The notes under the pieces: generated by a model
Databases searched by the model: none
Told to the model about the DNA's origin: nothing
The model's input: the letters and a program-made list of their open reading frames with translations, nothing else
Program-made: the position numbers and the translations under genes
From: Nitrospira sp.
GTDB taxonomy: Bacteria > Nitrospirota > Nitrospiria > Nitrospirales > Nitrospiraceae
Reading direction: 5' to 3'
Assembly: GCA_009594995.1 (NCBI GenBank)
Contig: VOPR01000004.1
Coordinates: 1 to 64,000, forward strand
Length of the DNA stretch: 64,000 bases
Shown here: positions 45,450 through 54,950 of the stretch, one piece after another
Layout: the number at the start of each line of letters is the position of its first letter
Numbering within the stretch: position 1 is the stretch's first letter

Positions 45450-46120
45450 ATGAGACAAGGAGGGTGTTCGCCGCGATCTGTACCATTGCACCGATCATAT
45501 CACTCATGGCTGCTTGCAGCAGTCAGCGACATCAGGTGATTGCCGCGACAGGAACAAATATTGGTTTGGAAATTTCAGAAAATCCGGCAACTCAGATGCC
45601 GCAGGCTAAGTTAGGGTATCAACGGGTGGAACTTGCCATTGTACCGACTAACCGGTCTGCTACTGACAAAGCTACCGACGGTTCGCTGAAAAGTGGTGCA
45701 AGGGATGTGGCGGACGTGCTTATGGAGCTACGTTACGGCGATATTCTTGATAAGCATTCGAGCGTGTATCAACGGTTGGCAGTGGGAAAAACCGCCGTGA
45801 GTCAGGGGGGGGCTGCTGCCATCCTATTCGCAAAGGATGCCAGCGGGGCGGTCACTGCAGATGCCCAAAAGGCCTTAAAGGCCGTAAGAGCGATTAAGGT
45901 TGCCGACTCGACGGCCACCAAATCCCTGAGTTGTCTTAATGAGCATCGCAAGGATGCAGCGAAAGCGAATCTCATTGATGCTGAAATCAAAACGCTTACT
46001 GCGACGAAGGATGATCCCGGTGGACTGTCTTGGGATGACCTAGTAGACGATCCGGATGCAAAAATTATTGAGGCACTCCTTTCACACATTAAGACAAACG
46101 ATAACATCAACTGCCCATAA
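45446..46120 (+). CDS. Lipoprotein of unknown function
   Basis: 224 residues with lipobox LMAAC. The mature part has LEISENPATQMPQAKLGYQRVE and VLMELRYGD, reminiscent of outer-membrane lipoproteins, then a helical Lys/Ala-rich region (AVTADAQKALKAVRAIKVAD). Coupled to the upstream lipoprotein gene by a four-base overlap and followed by a 59-codon ORF. Function unknown. Confidence 0.62.
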   Translation: MNETRRVFAAICTIAPIISLMAACSSQRHQVIAATGTNIGLEISENPATQMPQAKLGYQRVELAIVPTNRSATDKATDGSLKSGARDVADVLMELRYGDILDKHSSVYQRLAVGKTAVSQGGAAAILFAKDASGAVTADAQKALKAVRAIKVADSTATKSLSCLNEHRKDAAKANLIDAEIKTLTATKDDPGGLSWDDLVDDPDAKIIEALLSHIKTNDNINCP

Positions 46121-46144
46121 AGACTTTGCTAGGGAGGATGGGAA

Positions 46145-46324
46145 ATGGCTATTGCCACTGACACGCTCGTGAGGCGAATAACCATCGCCAACCAAGATGA
46201 TCTCGGTAAGGCTGTAAAGGACGAATGTGAACTACAGGCCGGTCGTGAAAAGCATCGCAGGTTGGCCGCGACCTTCGTGTATGAAGGGGAGTTGGTGCTG
46301 GTATTTCAACGGACAGCAGAATAA
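46145..46324 (+). CDS. Small ORF (59 residues) of unknown function
   Basis: The ATG at 46145 is preceded by AGGGAGGATGGGAA, a strong ribosome binding site, and lies 24 bases after the second lipoprotein stop. The peptide (MAIATDTLVRRITIANQDDL ... LVLVFQRTAE) is soluble, with a mixed alpha/beta pattern and no cysteines. No family recognised. Its spacing and signal suggest it is real and in the same operon. Confidence 0.55.
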   Translation: MAIATDTLVRRITIANQDDLGKAVKDECELQAGREKHRRLAATFVYEGELVLVFQRTAE

Positions 46325-46532
46325 TCTGCGATCAGGTCGGAGTTCGTGCGTGTGAGTAGTCAGCCGTGATGGAACTGATAACTGTGATGAAGGGAGTTTC
46401 ATCTTCGGGCCTTTGGGTAGGCATTTCAAAGTTAAGAGTCGTGTTGCTTCGATGTCATTGCCGCTCACTTGTTCTCTACATGACTCTGTGTGGGGCAGGA
46501 GGCGCCTTCAAGAAGGCTGGGATCATAAGTTT

Positions 46533-47237
46533 CTAAATTTGAAACCTCACGTCTTCCTTGTGGCGGATTGGTCGGATTGGAGCCTGATGGTGCTTCATAA
46601 TATCAAACGTTTTGTGTATTGACTTTCCGGCGACCAGAAGACGGTAAAAGCATTTGCCCCATTCCGCAGATTCCTTCCCCGAGATGATTGCATCACTTGC
46701 CGCCATGTTTGCCACATGAGCAACTTCGACTGCCAAGAGCAGAGCCTTGCACGTAGCGAGTACAACCAAGCGGGTCTGTGATTCGGTCAGGAGGTTGGAG
46801 AAACTAGTCGGTGACATCCTGTCGGGCTTAGGAGTCGAAGGTTTATGGGTCCTGGGGTCGATCGGACTGAAGATCAGGTCTCCAGTCTCTGGATCAACGG
46901 CGAGGACCAAATGCACAATGTCGAAGTGTTGAGTAGTCATTAATTCGATAAGCCTCATTTGAGTGAGGTTAGATTCTACGGTTACCAGGCGTGGGAATGT
47001 TGCTTTGAGCACGGCCACATCGAGCTGAAAGCCTAAAGCTGGTTTTGCATACTGATTGGTGGATCCGCATAAGATTCGAGGACGGTTGATTGTTGCGACC
47101 TGCTGGCGTCTGTGTTCGTACGTGTTCTCGAGTCTCCTCACCTCGATTGCGATACTATGGAAATTGGGTTTGGGAATTTTAAAGCCGAATTGGTCTGCTT
47201 CCACTCTCAGCCCAATCCGCAAAAGTGCCCCACCCAA
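46533..47237 (-). CDS. CHAT-like protease domain protein, possibly N-terminally shortened
   Basis: 234 residues using a TTG start at 47237; no ATG occurs until well inside the domain, and stops lie just upstream. The core resembles a CHAT (caspase-like) domain: QHFDIVHLVLAVDPETGDLIF contains the candidate His and RLVVLATCKALLLA the candidate Cys. The usual H-x-G-H-G loop is reduced to IVHLV. A helix follows with WGKCFYRLLVAGKSI. It is divergent from the giant hydrolase-CHAT gene, with 226 bases between starts. It may be a degraded relative, or a regulator lacking full activity. Confidence 0.5.
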   Translation of the reverse strand: MGGALLRIGLRVEADQFGFKIPKPNFHSIAIEVRRLENTYEHRRQQVATINRPRILCGSTNQYAKPALGFQLDVAVLKATFPRLVTVESNLTQMRLIELMTTQHFDIVHLVLAVDPETGDLIFSPIDPRTHKPSTPKPDRMSPTSFSNLLTESQTRLVVLATCKALLLAVEVAHVANMAASDAIISGKESAEWGKCFYRLLVAGKSIHKTFDIMKHHQAPIRPIRHKEDVRFQI

Positions 47238-47463
47238 CCTGATTTACCTTCACTAAGGCATTCTCACGTGCGTGTTAAATGCAAGCATTTATTATTAGAT
47301 AGAAGGCTGCTCAGCCTATTGCGCTACGTATTGAATTCAACTACATCTATACCTCCTTCTTCACAAAAAATCATGAGGTGATGTCATTCCTAAGTCATCG
47401 TCGACCGCTCCCATAACATTCGTTGTTACAGGATCGCCGCGTCCGTCTTCTACGCGAGGGGCC

Positions 47464-50400
47464 GTGAGAGAAGCTCCGGGAGGACCACTCCCCGCTGGTT
47501 TGAGTCGTGGCTCACTCAAGCAGTCTATTTTCGTGAGCGCGCAGCGTGGCGCTGCAGAAGATATACGTGTGACGGCCATCCCCGGCGAGGACGTTGTTGT
47601 CCTGGAGATCACGGGCGGCCCTTCTCTCCTGCTTCATCCCGAACATGCCAGAGATTTACTTATGGCCCAACAGGGCCAACCGAAGGTGAGGGGAACGGCG
47701 GCAGAAGAGTTCCGACCGACGAATGACATCCGAGTGCCGATCCAATTGCAGTGGCGTGGGTTGGAGCAGAATGTCAGCACGCGTGGCGCGACGCGTGGGT
47801 TTCTTGGTGATGTACTACTCAAAGCAATCCACATTGTGACCGGTATTGCAACCGGGAAAGGCGCAGATCTTGTTGCCGACAAGGTGGTCGAGCGCTTTGA
47901 CAATCACGTCGATGAGGGGCTTTACAAGTTGGATCCCGCCGTCCTTTCACCGCTGAAGGGATGCACTCCGGTCTCTCTTTCATCGGCCAGTGGGAAGCCG
48001 ATGCTTGTGTTTGTACACGGCACATTTTCGGATACCAGCGGTACGTTCGGAAAATTGTGGCTGCAACATCCGGGGCGAGTACAGTCGCTCTTCGACAAAT
48101 ATGAGAATCGTGTCTATGCACTCGACCATGCGACACTTGGTGTAAGCCCCATCCATAATGCGTTGACGCTGGCAAGAGCGCTGCCTTCCTCTGCAAAGCT
48201 GCATCTGGTCACCCATTCACGAGGCGGTTTAGTCGCGGAGGTTTTCGCAAAGGTATGCGCCGACCCGGATGCGGCGCTCAAAGCCATCGACCTGTTTCCG
48301 AAATCTGATCACGATGCCGAGCGGCAAGAACTGAACGCGCTGGCTCAGGTGGTAAAACAGAAGAATTTGCGCGTTGAGCGGATTGTCCGTGTTGCTTGTC
48401 CTGCTCGCGGCACCCTTCTCGCCTCAAAGCGACTTGATGCGTACTTATCGATATTGAAGTGGGCGCTTGAGCTCGCTGAAATTCCTGTCTTACCGGCTCT
48501 GGTCGATTTCATTGGAGAGGTGGCGCAACGCCGTGCTGATCCGACCAAACTCCCGGGCCTTGCAGCCCAAATACCTGACAGTCCATTGGTGCAATGGATT
48601 CACCACGGAGAGAAGCCCATCGAAGGAGACCTGCGCGTGGTGGCGGGGGATATCGAAGGAGATTCTCTTACCTCCTGGTTAAAAACCCTGCTCGCCGACG
48701 CCTTCTATTGGACCGATAACGACTTTGTCGTCCATACACGAGCGATGTACGGTGGCGCCCCACGGGCACAGGGGGCCAGTTTTCTTTTTGATCAAGGCGG
48801 CAATGTTTCGCACTTTAGATATTTCAGCAATGAGATCACAGCGGCCGCCATCACTAAAGCCCTTCTTGAAGATGTTCCTACGGGTTTCCGCCCTATCGGA
48901 CCCCTTTCCTGGGCTGGTCAAGATGCGACTGGTATCCGTGCGGCTAGGCGCTCGGGCGAAGCGGAAAGAAAAGCCGCCGAGAAACCGGCCCTGTTTCTGC
49001 TGCCAGGGATCTTGGGCAGCAACCTGAAAGTTGATGGGAAACGAGTGTGGTTGGCCTGGCGGTTTCTCAATGGCCTTTCTCAACTCAAGTATACCTCCAT
49101 GAAGCGGGATTCGATTCAGCCAGATGGGCCGATCGAACTCGTGTATGACGACCTCGCCGACTATCTCTCTGAAACTCACGAAGTTGTCGAATTTGCCTTT
49201 GATTGGCGCAAACCCATGGAGGAGGAAGGGCGGAGGCTCGCCTCAGCGGTAGAGCAAGCTCTGGCCGTGCGTGAAAAAACCGGCCAACCGGTCCGCATGC
49301 TTGCGCATTCCATGGGTGGGTTGGTGGCGCGAGTGATGGGGCTGGAGCGCCCGGACGTATGGAAGCGAATGTTGGCCCATAGTGAGTCACGCATCTTGAT
49401 GCTAGGTACGCCAAACTGTGGCTCGTGGGTTCCCATGCAAGTCTTATCCAGCGATGACCCATTTAGTAGCCGTATCGTCACATTCGGTGCCCCGTTTAAT
49501 GGTCAAGACACTCGGCAAATGATGGCCGAGTTTCCTGGGTTGATGCAATTGCAAGCGGGGCTACTAGATGAAAAACTCGGGTTGTCCAAAAGAGAGAAAT
49601 GGCAGGAGCTTGCGAAGAAGGATTTGGAAAGTGTTCTGAGTCAGGGCTGGTGGCATATCGAAGCAATGCAACGAGATGAGTACGCATGGGGTGTGCCGAC
49701 ACAGGAGGTTCTCGATCAAGCGACGGAGCTTCATCGACGACTCGAGAAACAAAGGCAGGAAGCATTAGCTCCGTTCCGAGATCGATTGTTGATTGTGGCA
49801 GGACAGGCACCTGCTACGCCCGACGGGTACGTACTGGAAGAAAACGGTCTCTCATATGTGGACCAGAAGGATGGCGACGGTCGCGTCACGCGAGCCAGTG
49901 CCCAGCTCCCTGGATGCCGCGTATGGAGTGTTGAGTGCGAGCACGGAAAACTCCCCGGTCATACAGAGGCGTTTAGGGCCTACCGTGAGTTGCTGGAGAC
50001 TGGGAACACAAAGCTCCTGCCCGTAGCTGGAGAAAAAGGGGAGAGTCGTGCAGCTAGCAGGACTCCCCTTCCTGCGACGCGGAGTCGGCCATCTCGGACT
50101 CGAATTCAGGTGAGTCCTCCGGAATCGACGCGCGAGGTGGTGGCCCATGCCAGAACGAAGCAACGACCAGAAGGCATGAGTGCCCCATCCTCCGCTCTTC
50201 GACTCTCCATCATCAATGGCGATCTGAAGTTCGTCCGCTCTCCGTTGATGATTGGTCACTACCGATCCATGCGATTAACGGGATCCGAGAGGGTGATGAA
50301 CAATTTAGTGGACGGTGTTATGGCCGAGGCGCTGAAGGCGGGGCTCTACCCTGATCGCGTGGGCGTTCACCAGGTCTTTGTGAACACTCATCGGGATCCC

Positions 50401-53154
50401 GAGGCCCTGCGACAAATGCCATGGCCTGAAGCCGTCATAGTTGCAGGACTGGGGGAGGAAGGAAAACTCCGCGCAGTGGACTTGATCCAAACGGTGCGCC
50501 AAGCCACCATGGCATGGGCACAACGAATGACCGAGAAAGTCGAAGGCGCGCCCGCAGCGTTCGATCTTGCGGCGACCCTGATCGGAAGCGGCGGAATCGG
50601 CATTTCACCAGGGCAGTCAGCGCAGTTGGTTGCAGAGGGAGTTCGTCAAGCCAATCAACTTCTGGCCGAATCGCGCTGGCCACGCGTTGGTCACCTCTAC
50701 CTAATTGAAATCTATCCGGATCGAGCGAGTGAAGCATGGCGTGCATTGTCGGTGCAGGCCACGGCGACGCCAACCTACTTTCACGTGACGGAGACTATTC
50801 AATCGATTCCCGGCGCCTATGGGCAGCCTCCAGACCAAGGCTACCGGGGTGTGGGGTACGACTTCATCACGGTGGTGGCCCAAAAAGGTCAGCAAGGAGA
50901 GATTATGCTCTCCTATGCGATTGATACCAATCGCGCCGCGACGGAGCTTCGGGCACAGGCGACGCAGAGTCGCCTGCTCGAAAGCCTGGTGGCGACAGCG
51001 TCCAACGACCGGAATACGGATCTTGATATCCGCCGTGCGCTATTTCGCTTGTTGGTCCCGATCGAATTGGAAGCATTCCTCGGCGGAACGTCGGAAATGG
51101 TCATTGAGTTGGACGAACATACGGCAGGTATTCCTTGGGAACTGTTGGACACCGACATCCGTGGTGGGGGCGACAAGCGTCCGTGGGCGATTCGGGCCAA
51201 GCTGTTGCGAAAACTGCGTGCCGATGATTTGCGCAAAGACATCCAAGATGCAGGGACAGAGGAGAGCGTGCTCATCATCGGTGAGCCCAAATGTGATCCA
51301 AGTCTCTACCCCCGTCTTCCGGGAGCACGCTCGGAGGCGAACGCGGTGTATGAACTCCTGACGGGCCCAAGGGCTCTCGACGGCAAAACAATTGTTGGAC
51401 TGATCAGCCCCGATGACCCGGACCAATTCGGGGCCGATGCACTCACCGTAGCCAAGACCCTGCTGTCCAAGGATTGGCGAATGCTTCATATTGCTGGGCA
51501 TGGTGAGCCACCGGAAAAGCTGGGACCGCAATCAACTAATTCAGGCGATGCTAAAATGCGGGAGGGAGATCCTCGTGGCGTCGTGTTATCTGATGGTACA
51601 TTTCTGGGACCGCGTGAAATTCTTGCCATGCGCGTGGTGCCAGAGCTGGTCTTTATCAACTGTTGTCATCTGGGGGCACGCAATATTGCCCAATTAAATC
51701 CGGATGCGGAAAACACTCTTGGCGGGAGTTACCATCGTCCGAGGTTTGCTGCCACAGTTGCAGGAGAGCTCATTACGATAGGGGTACGGTGCGTCATAGC
51801 GGCTGGTTGGGCTGTGGACGATGCTGCGGCCAAGCTATTTGCCGTGACCTTCTACCAGGCGATTCTTCGCGGGTGCCGTTTCATCGATGCTGTCGGCGAG
51901 GCGCGCGAAGCCGCGTGGGGCCTCGGAGGAAACACCTGGGCGGCATACCAGTGTTACGGAGATCCGGACTGGACGTTGCGCAAGGAAACATCTGACACCC
52001 AGCGGCGATCAAGTCCATCTGCCGAGCGGTTTTCCGGTATTGCATCTCCCCACGCCTTGGTACTGACACTCAATAATTTAGCGGTGGACAGTCAGTACCA
52101 CCGAGCGCCAGCTGATACGCAGCGTGCAGCGCTTCGATATCTCGAAGCGCAATTTGGGCAATGCTGGGGCGAGAGTGGCTCCGTGGCAGAAGCGTTCGGT
52201 TGGGCCTGGAGCCAGGTTGGAGATAAGGAGGCCGCATGTTCGTGGTACGACAAAGCCTTGAAGGCCAACGACGGCACCGCGTCCATCAAGTGTATCGAGC
52301 AACTCCATAATCTGAGAGTCAGGCAAGCGTGGGATCGTGTGAGAAGGGCCGTCGTTGTACGCGATCAGGCTCGTGAACAACTTCAGTCCTTGTCCTCGGG
52401 CGACAAGGCGAAAGGGGCCAGGACGAGAAAGAGTCAAAAGCAGAAGAAAGAGACGGAACAAGAGCGACGGCGTAATCGCGCGGAACACGTGACCCGAGTG
52501 AATGAGGCTGAGAGAAATCTGACAAGGACGGTGCGCGCGGCGCGGGAGGATATTCATGTGGCCATCCGTGCGCTACTCAAGCTGACTGAGGTAGAAACGA
52601 CATCGGAGCGGGAGAGTCTACTGGGGTCGGCGTACAAGCGGTTGGTGATGGTCGATGGCGTTGAGGTCAAGAACCCGAATCGGTCTCTCAAGGGCATGGA
52701 GAAACACTATCGCCGTGCCGAAAGCCTGGCCCGTACAGGGAAGCTTCCCAATATCTACTATCCTGCGCTCAATCGTATGGCAGCGGAACTCATTCTCAAA
52801 GGGCAACAGCCGGGATGGGTGGGGTTCGACTCGGAATCTGTGGCAGTAGTCAGGCAAAACCTTGAAAGCCAAATGGTGCACGACCCAGATTTCTGGGCCG
52901 CGGTGGGTCTGGTAGAGCTTCGATTGTATGAGGCCATCGCCGCAAAAGGTCTCGCCGCCGCAGTTAGTTCAATTCAGGCACAGTATCAAGAATTACATGC
53001 GCGGGTGAGTGCGAGATGGATGTGGGGATCTGTAGTAGATCAGTTGCAGTTCTTGTCTAAAGGGTATCAGCCCGGTAACGGCGGGGAGGACCGTGCTTTG
53101 AAACAATTGCTCAACGTGATTGAGAGCCTAGCGAGTGCTGAGCCAACGAAATAG
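47464..53154 (+). CDS. Giant protein: two alpha/beta-hydrolase (lipase-like) domains, CHAT protease, coiled-coil and TPR-like tail
   Basis: 1,896 residues from a GTG start at 47464; no ATG lies upstream in the open frame. Domain one (about 170-380) has MLVFVHGTF and the nucleophile elbow THSRGG (Ser252). Domain two (about 500-800) is LCAT-like, with LFLLPGILGSNLKVDGKRVW and AHSMGG (Ser616). Residues about 900-1270 are unassigned. The CHAT domain (about 1270-1500) has VLIIGEPKCDP, HIAGHGE (His1346) and VFINCCHLGA (Cys1401). A Lys/Arg/Glu coiled segment (about 1650-1700) and a helical TPR-like end follow. It joins likely lipase and protease effectors in one polypeptide. Activation may come from the CHAT or TPR part (inference). 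Confidence 0.82.
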   Translation: MREAPGGPLPAGLSRGSLKQSIFVSAQRGAAEDIRVTAIPGEDVVVLEITGGPSLLLHPEHARDLLMAQQGQPKVRGTAAEEFRPTNDIRVPIQLQWRGLEQNVSTRGATRGFLGDVLLKAIHIVTGIATGKGADLVADKVVERFDNHVDEGLYKLDPAVLSPLKGCTPVSLSSASGKPMLVFVHGTFSDTSGTFGKLWLQHPGRVQSLFDKYENRVYALDHATLGVSPIHNALTLARALPSSAKLHLVTHSRGGLVAEVFAKVCADPDAALKAIDLFPKSDHDAERQELNALAQVVKQKNLRVERIVRVACPARGTLLASKRLDAYLSILKWALELAEIPVLPALVDFIGEVAQRRADPTKLPGLAAQIPDSPLVQWIHHGEKPIEGDLRVVAGDIEGDSLTSWLKTLLADAFYWTDNDFVVHTRAMYGGAPRAQGASFLFDQGGNVSHFRYFSNEITAAAITKALLEDVPTGFRPIGPLSWAGQDATGIRAARRSGEAERKAAEKPALFLLPGILGSNLKVDGKRVWLAWRFLNGLSQLKYTSMKRDSIQPDGPIELVYDDLADYLSETHEVVEFAFDWRKPMEEEGRRLASAVEQALAVREKTGQPVRMLAHSMGGLVARVMGLERPDVWKRMLAHSESRILMLGTPNCGSWVPMQVLSSDDPFSSRIVTFGAPFNGQDTRQMMAEFPGLMQLQAGLLDEKLGLSKREKWQELAKKDLESVLSQGWWHIEAMQRDEYAWGVPTQEVLDQATELHRRLEKQRQEALAPFRDRLLIVAGQAPATPDGYVLEENGLSYVDQKDGDGRVTRASAQLPGCRVWSVECEHGKLPGHTEAFRAYRELLETGNTKLLPVAGEKGESRAASRTPLPATRSRPSRTRIQVSPPESTREVVAHARTKQRPEGMSAPSSALRLSIINGDLKFVRSPLMIGHYRSMRLTGSERVMNNLVDGVMAEALKAGLYPDRVGVHQVFVNTHRDPEALRQMPWPEAVIVAGLGEEGKLRAVDLIQTVRQATMAWAQRMTEKVEGAPAAFDLAATLIGSGGIGISPGQSAQLVAEGVRQANQLLAESRWPRVGHLYLIEIYPDRASEAWRALSVQATATPTYFHVTETIQSIPGAYGQPPDQGYRGVGYDFITVVAQKGQQGEIMLSYAIDTNRAATELRAQATQSRLLESLVATASNDRNTDLDIRRALFRLLVPIELEAFLGGTSEMVIELDEHTAGIPWELLDTDIRGGGDKRPWAIRAKLLRKLRADDLRKDIQDAGTEESVLIIGEPKCDPSLYPRLPGARSEANAVYELLTGPRALDGKTIVGLISPDDPDQFGADALTVAKTLLSKDWRMLHIAGHGEPPEKLGPQSTNSGDAKMREGDPRGVVLSDGTFLGPREILAMRVVPELVFINCCHLGARNIAQLNPDAENTLGGSYHRPRFAATVAGELITIGVRCVIAAGWAVDDAAAKLFAVTFYQAILRGCRFIDAVGEAREAAWGLGGNTWAAYQCYGDPDWTLRKETSDTQRRSSPSAERFSGIASPHALVLTLNNLAVDSQYHRAPADTQRAALRYLEAQFGQCWGESGSVAEAFGWAWSQVGDKEAACSWYDKALKANDGTASIKCIEQLHNLRVRQAWDRVRRAVVVRDQAREQLQSLSSGDKAKGARTRKSQKQKKETEQERRRNRAEHVTRVNEAERNLTRTVRAAREDIHVAIRALLKLTEVETTSERESLLGSAYKRLVMVDGVEVKNPNRSLKGMEKHYRRAESLARTGKLPNIYYPALNRMAAELILKGQQPGWVGFDSESVAVVRQNLESQMVHDPDFWAAVGLVELRLYEAIAAKGLAAAVSSIQAQYQELHARVSARWMWGSVVDQLQFLSKGYQPGNGGEDRALKQLLNVIESLASAEPTK

Positions 53155-53441
53155 GGATCGGAGGGATACTGTCCTTGCTGACGTATATGACCGCAAGCGG
53201 CTCAGTTTTGTGGAGGAGCTTTCGCGAATACGCACTGGCAGCTTCTGTCAATACCTTGCAATTAAACGCCGATCTCCAGGCATGAATGATCCGCATCAGC
53301 GCACCCTAGTAAGGAGATGAGCAGGCATTATTCCTTTACCTTCAGGGGCTTGCCCACAGTCAGATGCGTCGCGTTACTTTGCATCAGGCCCACTACGCAT
53401 GGTAGGTTTGCCGCCCAATAACGCTGGTTTGGAGGGATGGG

Positions 53442-54947
53442 GTGGCTGTTACTTCTGGGCATAAGGCCGACGTCTTCGTCAGTTATGCCCATGCAGATAA
53501 CGAGAAACCGTTAGGATCGGCTTTAGAGTACGGCTGGGTAACGACGCTCGCCCACAATTTGAACACTGGGCCTAACCACTACCGCAAAGACCTCTTCATC
53601 AACCATGGCCTCAAGGCGGGCGATGTCTTCAGCGAGGACCTCCAGGCAAAGGTAGAGCAGAGCACCATCCTCCTGCTGTTGCTCTCGCAAAACTATATCG
53701 ACTCCAACTGGTGCGGGTTGGAGCTAGACCATTTCATCCGCGCGCATGCAAATGATCCGGACAGGCCGACCGATGTCTTCGTGGTCGAACTGTTTCCCTT
53801 CGACACATTTGCGAATGTCCCTTCTAACATTCACAAGCTTCGAAAGCGCCTCATCCACGCGCAGTTTTGGCACAAGCCGGCCGATGCCGCCTCACCGTTA
53901 CTTGCCGGCGATCCGTCGCCGCAAGAGAGCGGTCCGGAGGGGCAACGCCTGTATTGGCGCGAATTACACCAATTGAGAAATGCGATTGACTCGCGCCTCC
54001 GCACCCTGCACGGTGACCGATCGGCGTCGGCCGTAGTTGTGCCCTCGGCGGGAATGAGGCCAGTCCATCCACAGCCGAATGCGACGCCGATGCTTGGCAC
54101 GGTCCTGCTGGCCGATACGACGGACGACTTGGTTCCGTTGCGCAGTGCCGTCAAAGCGGCGTTGGAACCGGAAGGGATTGTGGTCTTGCCGGAGGGGGAT
54201 TATGTCGGCCTGACACCCGAGGAATTTCAGGCCGAGTTTGCACGAGACGCGGCTCGGTGCGAGCTGTTCGTACAAATGCTCTCAACCACGGCTGGGCGTA
54301 AAGGAAGAAGCTTCACCGCGCCATTGCCCCAGCTGCAGTTCGAAGGGGCCGTGGCGGCTAAATTGCCGATTCTCCAATGGTGCGAGCGTTTGCCTGGCGC
54401 GGGAGACATTGAGGATCCCGGCCATGCCAAGCTATTCGATACACCGTATCTGCGCGCCACCAACCGCACGGCATTTGAAAGAGAAATTCTCGAGCAACTG
54501 CGCGCGATACAACAAGCGGCCGCGCGCGCACGTGCAGCGGCAGAGGATGGGCCGACGCCAGTTGCAGTCAAGAAGCTGATATTCGTCGACGACATCGCCG
54601 GTGAGCCGGATCTCAACCAAAAATTGCGTGCCATCTTGCAAAGCGCGAATTGCGGTATCCGCAGCTTGCCGCACCAGGCACTTCTGGGCAGCAGCGGGAT
54701 CGATATTGCACAAGTGCTCAAGCCGTGCCACGCGGGCATTACCGTATTCGCCGACAGCACCAAGCGAGACACTGTATTCAATCGGCTGATCTACTTCTTG
54801 AACCAGATCGCAGAGTCACGGCTTCCAGTGGCGCAGTGGGGCATCTATGTGACGCCGGGCACGGCAGGATGTGATCTCGGCCTCGCGTCGGATGACTTGA
54901 TCGCGATCGACGATCAGCAATTGGCGGACTTCGTGCGCAGGCTCTAA
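53442..54947 (+). CDS. Triple TIR-like domain protein
   Basis: 501 residues from a GTG at 53442, with GGAGGGATGGG upstream. Domain one (8-150) is a canonical TIR: DVFVSYAHADN, then VEQSTILLLLLSQNYIDSNW and CGLELDHF with candidate catalytic Glu94. Domain two (about 215-330) starts TVLLADTTDDLVPLRSAV and has EFARDAARCELFVQML. Domain three (about 370-500) starts KKLIFVDDIAGEPDLNQKL and has KPCHAGITVFADS. The last two look like TIR-related (receiver-like) folds without an obvious catalytic Glu. The next gene, an nSTAND NTPase, starts three bases after the stop, so the two almost certainly form one system: sensor NTPase plus NAD+-cleaving effector. Confidence 0.8.
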   Translation: MAVTSGHKADVFVSYAHADNEKPLGSALEYGWVTTLAHNLNTGPNHYRKDLFINHGLKAGDVFSEDLQAKVEQSTILLLLLSQNYIDSNWCGLELDHFIRAHANDPDRPTDVFVVELFPFDTFANVPSNIHKLRKRLIHAQFWHKPADAASPLLAGDPSPQESGPEGQRLYWRELHQLRNAIDSRLRTLHGDRSASAVVVPSAGMRPVHPQPNATPMLGTVLLADTTDDLVPLRSAVKAALEPEGIVVLPEGDYVGLTPEEFQAEFARDAARCELFVQMLSTTAGRKGRSFTAPLPQLQFEGAVAAKLPILQWCERLPGAGDIEDPGHAKLFDTPYLRATNRTAFEREILEQLRAIQQAAARARAAAEDGPTPVAVKKLIFVDDIAGEPDLNQKLRAILQSANCGIRSLPHQALLGSSGIDIAQVLKPCHAGITVFADSTKRDTVFNRLIYFLNQIAESRLPVAQWGIYVTPGTAGCDLGLASDDLIAIDDQQLADFVRRL

Positions 54948-54950
54948 GAA

